A stretch of 64,000 nt of DNA from Trichostrongylus colubriformis (taxonomy: Eukaryota > Nematoda > Chromadorea > Rhabditida > Trichostrongylidae). This document shows, piece by piece, positions 56,836 to 64,000 of the stretch. Each line of letters starts with the position of its first letter. The stretch's first letter is position 1. The stretch lies in assembly GCA_963978905.1 (NCBI GenBank), contig OZ022260.1, forward strand, positions 15,427,725 through 15,491,724, written 5' to 3'. Below the pieces are notes generated by a model. It had not been told where the DNA came from, did no database searches, and saw only the letters and a program-made list of their open reading frames with translations. The translations under genes were made by a program, and so were the position numbers.

Positions 56836-57701
56836 TTAGGTTGTAAGGAAAGCTTTGACCGGTTTTTGCAATTTCAACTTCGGAAAATCATAACTCGGCT
56901 CAGAGTGCATCTTTTCTCGCAAAATAAGCACCATTCGATTCGCTACACTCTTGGCAATAATATAAATGCCTAAATATCTTAATTTGATGAAGGACTGATG
57001 ATTTATATTGCGCGAAATGGAAAGAAGTCAACTCCTAATCGCCGTTCTTTCTGAAAACACTGCTATTGAAGGAGCTGTCCAGATGTTTGGGAAACTGGGG
57101 CCTAGTTAGCGCTAGATATGGTGAATATGATGAATCCCCCGAAAGAGGGTTTGTGGAAAATGCGCTTGGATATGGCTGCTCCGAAGGGTCGCGCAGCACC
57201 CATTCTTTGGATTTTCTTCAAATCAAGTTTACTTAAGGTGGCCAACTGAGTTTGCCTGTTGAGGGCCAATATTTGTGGATATCTTTGCAAGTATGGACGC
57301 TCGTCCCTTTCTGCCATTTTAGTTAAAACGATTTGATCAGTTGAAAATTCAAGCAACTCATTCCCATTTCTGCACCTCTGAAGCCAGAGACAAAGTGTTC
57401 CATTCAATGCTACACCCCCTCCCCTCGCTGTAGTCACATTTGTAGTTGCCTTTGCTGGAACTCGATTAAACACGAACTTATGAAGTGAAGTCAACCAAAA
57501 AGTACCATTTTCGCAGTACTTTCAAATTTCCCTATTAATTCGAAAACTTTGTGTCATTCCAAATGAAACATTCATAGAAAGAGCAACTTTCAATCTACCT
57601 ATGGAGCACAATATGTAAGCTGATTCATGTTAACGCGTCTGATATATTTGAATTTATCTTGTGAACGCGAAAAACCGGCCAGAACATTCCTTACAACCTA
57701 A
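56836..57701. mobile_element. Mariner-type MITE, TTAGGTTGTAAGG ends, 866 bp
   Basis: TTAGGTTGTAAGGAA on the left is mirrored at the right, and TA dinucleotides flank both ends (56834-56835 and 57702-57703). The right ~500 bp, on the minus strand, match the partial copy starting at 60767, including a 130-codon frame (57102-57494) with RVPAKATTNVTTARGGGVAL. That frame shows some amino-acid conservation between copies but is not a mariner transposase I recognise. Confidence 0.82.
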
Positions 57702-58461
57702 TATTATTTACAGCATTGAAGATTCGCTGTTTCAAAGTGCTTCTAGCGTTTCTTTTATCTTCATGCATAACATGAGCTTTTGACCACATCTGAAAACTAG
57801 ATGAACCTCAGGCCTGGAATAAGTTACGGAATTAATTTATCTGGTAGCTGGGGTCTGGATCAATCAGAAGGCCTGTGCGAGGCCGTAACATCTGGTCAGC
57901 CGTACAATTTCATTGGCGTTTCTTCAGCGCTTGTCAGGTTGCTAAAGTCGCGTGACTGAACATTCAAGTGCTCCGAACGCTGGTTACAGCGAGTATAGGA
58001 CACCAGAAAAACGTCACAATCACCGCAAAGAACTCATGATAAGCGAAGAGCAATGAGATTCGGGGCTTGCGCATAATTTGCCGAAAAGCCGGAGGTAGTA
58101 AATCATATCGTCCACGCGGATTTTTTTTCCCGACGAAACTTTGCTGGTTGTGCTTACTGTTCGAACAGGTTGTGAGGAGAGCGATGAGAATTTGTGGAGA
58201 GTGATGGCGCAATGATGATGACTCAGTCAGTTTCCCAGTGAGCTGCGTCAGTTGTGCCGTCGGCATTCCTCGAGGCTTTATGGGGCTCTGGCTCCCTCTT
58301 CAATATGTCCGCTCTCGACTTCAATAGTCTCATGACTCTGTGACTCATTTGCTTAATGCGTTCAGATTGTTGTAATACATTCTGATCAACCGCCTCTCGA
58401 ACAACAACACCAACAACAGTTCGTATTCTTTGACTTCAGTGGTATAAAGGTTGGTAGTCCT

Positions 58462-58918
58462 TCAGGATCTAGTGTCTACGGCTTGTTCCTCGTTATTTTC
58501 CCTTCTCTGGGCAGGTTGAATGGACAACCACAAATTTCGCCGTGGTACTGGAATAATCCCTTTCTTTCTGAAGAATTGTGTTACCTTCCATGTGAACCAG
58601 TCAGACGTTATGACTTCTCTGTACCAGCTAATAAAATTAATGAAGGAGTGTATGTCTAGAAGTACAGACGGTATTGATGTCTCTGGAAGCGAAGTCAACG
58701 CACGAAACACCCTGATAAGCTGTGAAAACAGTGTGTATGCAGTTGGCAACTTCGCGTTAAAAGTACACATGATGGGCCATAATGTTCCGGGATTAAGAAG
58801 TTCAGGACTCATGCAACTCTCACCCTTTTTGAATCGACGAGTGGGGTGTGATCTCTCTAGAATCCGGAACAAGGGCATCTTTCAAAAGTTCTTTGTGGTT
58901 TACCTACTTCCAATATAA
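58462..58918 (+). other. Two overlapping unexplained frames
   Basis: The + frame 58520-58918 (ATG, begins MDNHKFRRGTGIIPFF, 132 codons) and the - frame 58878-58462 (begins MPLFRILERSHPTRRFKKGE, 138 codons) cover the same DNA. Only one can be real. I cannot choose, as neither has a domain I know. Codon-position composition or a homology search would decide. A decayed retroelement piece is possible for the minus frame. Confidence 0.25.
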
Positions 58919-58919
58919 G

Positions 58920-59440
58920 ATCTTTTTCTGGCTCTATTCATCTAGATTGTAAGAATACAGTCTATGCAATCCATTGAACCCAACTCATTTACTCTAAGCC
59001 TCATAGTCTTCTCAGTTTGTAATTCGTGGCTCATCCGCGCTCACCAACTCCTTGCTCACAGTGAGTTATATCACAGAGATAATGGCATTTTGGTACGGTG
59101 AGCGATTACTCAGATTGTTTTCAGCGGAAAAATCTCGGCTATTGCCATCGTTGTTCTGCAAAAATCTAACATCGACTCGACAACATCTTACAGTAATTCC
59201 GAAAATGAGTAAGCAAGCAGCAGCATGATTGGGTGACGTGACTTAAAGTTCGAATCTGCTAATCGCTCAATCGCAGTGTTTACCTGTGGTACGTCATGTA
59301 ACCGTCGTATCCTTGAAGGTAACGTTCTAATTTGGGAGTAGGAGTGGGTATTAAGCTATCATGTAGTGTAAAAGCAGAATTGGACTTTGAGTGCTTCAAC
59401 AACTATGGGCGTGAGATGGATGCGGCCCATCCCAGAATAT
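58920..59440. other. No recognised gene
   Basis: A TTGTTTTCAG acceptor-like site near 59124 is followed by a short frame only. Confidence 0.4.
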
Positions 59441-59446
59441 TCGCTT

Positions 59447-59985
59447 AAAGACAGTGCTAGGGGTATTGAGGGTGATAAGGAGCCCCTAAGAGGAGTCATT
59501 CACTCGAAAACTACGGGTCTGGAAAGCCTATTTGCGGCGAAATTTCCCGTGAAAGGAGCGCCTCGGAGCTGTGGCAGAGGCGGCCTTTTCAGCTCCAGCC
59601 GTCTTACTTAGCTCGGTCGGCCCCCCCTCCCCCCCCCCCCCCCCCCGCGACTGATTGGCCGGGGTGGGCACGGGAGGTATCACGGCCCGCTCTCTCAGTT
59701 TTAGCTTGAATCTCACTCCAGAAAAAGATGCTTTCTCATTTCCGAGTTTCCCTTCGTGTTTAGGACATGGCAACACGTCATCGGAAAACTCGTCCGGACT
59801 ACCCGCCTCTTCACGGGAAGGCTCCACGTCGGGAATCAACGGTGGGGTAGGGTCCTATTTCTCAGGTCTTTGACCATTTCCATCCGTTTTTTCTTCAGTG
59901 TCCTTTACCAGGCATCTCGACTTTCATATTCACTACTTCTTTTACTTTTCTGTCGAATTTCCCCAAACACAGCCTTTAACGTCGA
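59447..59985. mobile_element. Element family C, copy 2
   Basis: TTAAAGACAGTG at the left and CAGCCTTTAA at the right repeat the ends of 28922-29560, and the interior matches in order. It has a long C-run (about 59620-59646) where copy 1 has the hairpin expansion. Non-coding. Confidence 0.72.
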
Positions 59986-60760
59986 TACATTCGTTGTTTT
60001 CGTTGTATTTCACATTCCAGTGATTTCAAGTACCTGTCAAAAGAACTCTGTTGTTATTTTTTTTTCAATTCTGTAGAGTTATTTGGCAAATTCATACAGT
60101 ATCAGTACCTTATGAATTTCTGTCCACTTTGGCAAACTCCTTCAACTTTCACTCACTCAAGAATTTATAATCATGTGATGCACGCAAGCCATATACGTAA
60201 TATTTCCGAAGTCGTCAAACTATCCAAATGTCTCAAAGGAACCACAATCCTTGTTATTAGATCCATCCCAGCTATTCATTCTTCGTGAGATCTTTGGTCC
60301 CATGGATGACTAGAAGCAACTTTTACAATTTGAAAAAGCTTTTAACAAGTGCTGGTATGCTACTGTTTCTCACGACAAACTTGGTTTCTGGATGACTCAA
60401 AGACACTTGTTTGAACCGGATCCAATCGTGCTGATTGCATACGGTGCGACGATCACTCTAAGCTATACGCTACGCTGTCTTCTTATCTCAGGAGTGGTGC
60501 GGTGATCCAAGTCGAGTGTCCTGACACGCATCGTCACGGGTCGCGTAATTAACTTACACTTTTCAGAGATAGTGAATCAGAATCGTAGCGGCATAGCTGA
60601 ATGCAGAACACTTAGTTTCCTTTAAACGCGAGCTAAAATGCGTCCAATAGCCGTTCTCAGTGCATCTGGTCCTTGTAGTGCAGGTGTCCCTCTGCCATTT
60701 TTTTTCAAGCTCTTCTCCTCGCTTCTGCTGCAGTGTTTCCAGTTAATCTACCTCTCTTTG
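59986..60760. other. No recognised gene
   Basis: Short frames only, no repeat match found. Confidence 0.4.
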
Positions 60761-60766
60761 CTTATA

Positions 60767-61260
60767 TTAGGTTGTGAGGAAGGTCTGTCCGATTTTTGCG
60801 CGTTCACATGATAAATTCAAATCTGAAAGCGCATCAACGTATATCCACTCATATTGCTACTTTTGCAAGTATTTTTCCATAACATGCCACAAGGTTTTCG
60901 AATTATCAGCGAATTTTTAAGCACTGCAAAATGGCACTTTTTGGATGACTTCACTTCACGAGTTTTTGCTTGTCGAGTCCCAACGAAGACAACCACAAAT
61001 GTGGTACTGCAAAGAGAAGGGGGGGGGGGGGGGAAGCATTGCATGGAACACTTTGTTCGTGGCTACAGAAGGACCGAAATGGGCATGAGATGCTTGAATT
61101 TTCAATTGATCGCATTAACTGAAAGGGCGGAAACGTTGAGCGTTTCTCCCCTCTACTAAGTCGCAAAAATCAGCAAAAAATATTCATTCTGGGAGAACAT
61201 ATTACAGTTTTACAGAATATTCCTCGAATTTGACGAAGGCACATTGTAGTGATGGGGGCC
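60767..61260 (+). mobile_element. Truncated copy of the TTAGGTTGTAAGG MITE
   Basis: It starts TTAGGTTGTGAGGAAGGTCT after a TA and follows the minus strand of the 56836-57701 element through GACTTCACTTCA and ACAACCACAAATGTGG. It has a 15-base G-run at 61019-61033. The opposite end was not found. Confidence 0.7.
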
Positions 61261-62120
61261 CAGCACCTTGCTGCGGCTTCACCGTAAATGAGCCCTGTTG
61301 GTGTGGTTGAGGTTATCGTCATATGTTGTGTAATGGAGTTACGAGTTGGGTTACTGGACTACCACACGTTTCTTACCAAATGCAAGGTAAACAGGAATAC
61401 GCGAAAAAGGTCGTTGTATAAAAAATATAATATTGATCATTTCATAAGTGTCGCTTTTTTTCAAAATATTTTCCCACAAAATCACAATTGCAGCATGCCA
61501 TGTCATTCGAAGAGATTTCTCTGCTCTACAAAAGGTCATGTTAAGTTTTTGAGGTGCGTCATAATGGGGCCGATTTTCACTGGTGAGGTGGATGGTTTAG
61601 TCGACAAAAATTGACCAAACGGCAATTAATTAAAACACTACATTTTACTTTAGGAGAATTAATTAATCATGTGCCCGTGCTCGGAAAAATTTCATCCTAA
61701 ATAAACACGAGTGCTTCCAGGAAAAGGAATTCAGAAAAAGAACGACGGGACTTTCTGTTCAACCAAATATTGAAAGTTGCAGAAGAGGTCAGGACTAAGT
61801 ACGGAACATATGATTTGTTGAAATTTCTAAAGTGAAATGCAGTGTTCAGTTAATTGCCGGTTTGGTCTATTTTTATCGCTGGACCTTTCACTCGCCAGCC
61901 TGAACATCGGCCCCATTCTAACATACTCAGAAACGGGGCATGTCTGACATGCTGCAAAAACTTGTAATTTTATAAGACAAATTTTCGTTGGAAAAAAACG
62001 ACGCTGCTTATGGGATACCCAATAGTCTCTGGCTTGGAGTAGCTGAGCTGCTTAGCATCCTACGGGCACTTATAAAGAACAATAGCGCAAATATTTTAGA
62101 TGCTCTGAAAAAGGTTTTTA
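61261..62120. other. No recognised gene
   Basis: The + frame 61288-61614 (108 codons) has no motif. AT-rich. Confidence 0.4.
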
Positions 62121-62127
62121 ACTGCTA

Positions 62128-63513
62128 TTGGGTTGAGGAATAAGTCCCCGCGGTTTTTTTAAACCCCCGTTTTCACATAGTTTCCCTCCGTCTTTCGACG
62201 AAGCTTATATATGTTGTCGATAGATCTTTTTCTGCTCTATAAAATGCTCGTATCTGTTTTTTGATTCCTTCGACTACCTAATATTTATGAGGTTGGAAGT
62301 AAAAGTAGCTGAAGGCAAAAACTGGCACTTGCGCACCTCATCTTTCTCGTCTGCCATCGAGGACAAAAAATGGATGTGTATATGGTTCGATAGAGCTTTC
62401 TCAGGTCTACAAAATGGTACTACTTATTATTCAAATCGCTCAACTTTTTGCTGTTTTTAAGACTCACAAATGCCAGTACTCGCAAAAGTGTGCACCTTTC
62501 GTTATCCTCCTCTTCCTGCCTAAAATCGAGATTAACGAAAATGAGCGTATATGCATTCGATAGAGCTCTTTTTACTCTACAAGATGATACCACTCTCCTT
62601 TTGTATCCTCTCACATTTTAGCATGTAGGGATAAACTTCCATCTGTTTTTCAATTCAAAATTGCATAATGAATATGAATTTCTTTGGCAGATTGTTTTGT
62701 GTTATTCGACAGAGCTCTTTTCGCTCTACAAGATAGTATTCATGGTTTTTGTTCGAATTGATTTTTGCTATTTTTTAGATCATTTTAAAGTCGACGAATC
62801 GAGCATTTTCGACCAGATGTGTCGAAATGCTCGATTTCGTTCGACTTTAAAATGATCTAAAAATAGCAAAAATCAATTCGAACAAAAACCATGAATACTA
62901 TCTTGTAGAGCGAAAAGAGCTCTGTGAGCTCTGTCGAATAACACAAAACAATCTCAAAGAAATTCATATTCATTATGCAATTTTGAATTGAAAAACAGAT
63001 GGAAGTTTTATCCCTACATGCTAAAATGTGAGAGGATACAAAAGACAGTGGTATCATCTTGTAGAGTAAAAAGAGCTCTATCGAATGCATATACGCTCAT
63101 TTTCGTTAATCTCGATTTTAGGCCAGGAAGAGGAGATAACGAAAGTGCACACTTTTGCGAGTACTGCATTTGTGAGTCTTAAAAACAGCAAAAAGTTGAG
63201 CGATTTGAATAATAAGTAGTACCATTTTGTAGAGCTGAGAAAGCTCTATCGAACCATATACACACCAATTTTTTTAACTCGATGGCAGACGAGAAAGATG
63301 AGGTGCGCAAGTGCCAGTTTTTTGCCTTCAGCTACTTTCACTTCCAAACCTCATAAATATTAGGTAGTCGAAGGAATCAAAAAACAGATAAGAGCATTTT
63401 GTAGAGCAGAGAAAGCTCTATCGAAAACATATATAAGCTTCGTCGAAAGACGGAGGGAACAATGTGAAAAACGGGGTTTAAAAAAAACCGCGGGGACTTA
63501 TTCCTCAACCCAA
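62128..63513. mobile_element. 1386-bp near-perfect palindrome with TA duplications
   Basis: TTGGGTTGAGGAATAAGTCC on the left is mirrored exactly on the right. TA dinucleotides flank both ends (62126-62127 and 63514-63515). The two ~690-bp arms remain inverted copies all the way to an apex near 62811-62821 (CGACCAGATGTGTCG), with only scattered mismatches and small indels. Each arm has four modules with TCGATAGAGCTCTTT...CTCTACAA at ~170, 170 and 149-bp spacing. No transposase is seen. Mariner-type ends suggest mobilisation in trans. Confidence 0.92.
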
Positions 63514-63881
63514 TAGATAAATTGGAGATGCAGTGACTGAGCTATGACTAGAAATTTTCGCTGTGGGACGCGCCATGCATCAATGTTACATGCGATTTTG
63601 GGGGCATTCGTGAAAGTACTTTAGCATATTGTAGAGGCCGGATATCAGTCCGCTAGCTGCTGTTGTACAAGGCAAGTGGATAGAGTTTCCAGCTATGCTG
63701 GCCCAAATAAATTCAAGCTGACATAGTAATCCGGTTCCCCTTTAGCTGTTGTGCTACTACTACTATTGCTCTAAAAAGTGGCTCAGTGAAGATTGCTGGG
63801 TTATTTTTGCAGTTTTCCTATAGTTATTTATTTATTTATGCGTGCTGTGATGCGTCATCGTAAAATACACGGCTACAAATA

Positions 63882-64000
63882 CAGTAGCGCTCAAAAGTCT
63901 TCGGCGAAATGGTCTATCACTTGGGTTTTCCACTTGTAACTTTTTTGCGACTGGACCGATCTAAGAGAAATTTTGGTATGTTGTACTGGAGACACTATGT
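63882..64000 (+). mobile_element. Second copy of the CAGTAGCGC MITE, cut by the window end
   Basis: CAGTAGCGCTCAAAAGTCTT after a TA (63880-63881) matches 14419 onward for ~119 bp with about ten differences. The element continues beyond the window. Confidence 0.85.

Noticed and set aside
60420..60520. tRNA-like sequence near GTTTGAACCGG
   Set aside because: A B-box-like core on the minus strand, but no cloverleaf could be drawn.
1..64000. CRISPR array or bacterial operons
   Set aside because: No regularly spaced identical repeats with unique spacers, and no compact gene clusters or ribosome-binding sites; the DNA is eukaryotic.

Overview
This window looks like nuclear DNA from a nematode, probably a clade V strongylid (hookworm-like) worm. 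The clues are very short introns (54-57 bp, or 72 bp) ending in TTTCAG-type acceptors, a LINE reverse-transcriptase tail of the RTE-like kind common in worms, many mariner/Tc1-type elements with TA target duplications, and an AT-rich background without dense genes. Species assignment is inference. No rRNA gene, CRISPR array or bacterial-style operon is present. Host genes are sparse: I can support one calmodulin-binding (IQ motif) exon and a few unrecognised reading frames. Most of the recognisable content is mobile DNA at different ages, often nested.

Layout. 1-2.4 kb: intergenic, with a fold-back repeat. 2.4-5.3 kb: a two-gene PIF/Harbinger-type transposon, with a MADF DNA-binding protein gene on + facing a multi-exon DDE transposase gene on -. 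6.5-9.4 kb: a young, internally deleted Ty3/gypsy-like LTR retrotransposon (150-bp LTRs, CTTAT target duplication) inserted into a minisatellite. 12-20 kb: nested MITEs, tRNA-derived SINEs and a 5'-truncated LINE with a 17-bp target duplication. 20-30 kb: palindromes, several repeat families and a possible two-exon gene on -. 33.5-34.5 kb: a decayed Tc1/mariner element. 36.3-36.7 kb: an inverted repeat carrying a tRNA-like sequence in each arm. 37.9-39.2 kb: a palindromic mariner made of two head-to-head transposase ends, inside an older inverted repeat. 45.1 kb: the IQ-motif exon. 48-56 kb: more MITE and SINE copies, a ~140-bp tandem array and small tandem duplications. 56.8-61.3 kb: mariner-type MITEs. 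62.1-63.5 kb: a 1.39-kb near-complete palindrome with TA duplications and periodic internal modules. The window ends inside another copy of a MITE already seen at 14.4 kb.

How it fits together: the Harbinger pair is the only plausible multi-gene unit. In this superfamily a Myb/SANT-like (here MADF) protein and the DDE nuclease act together on the element ends. The other elements are non-autonomous, truncated or mutated and would depend on enzymes supplied elsewhere. Because insertions interrupt one another, their order in time can be read directly. The long inverted repeats could fold into long double-stranded RNA if transcribed. Exon structures are predictions from sequence alone.
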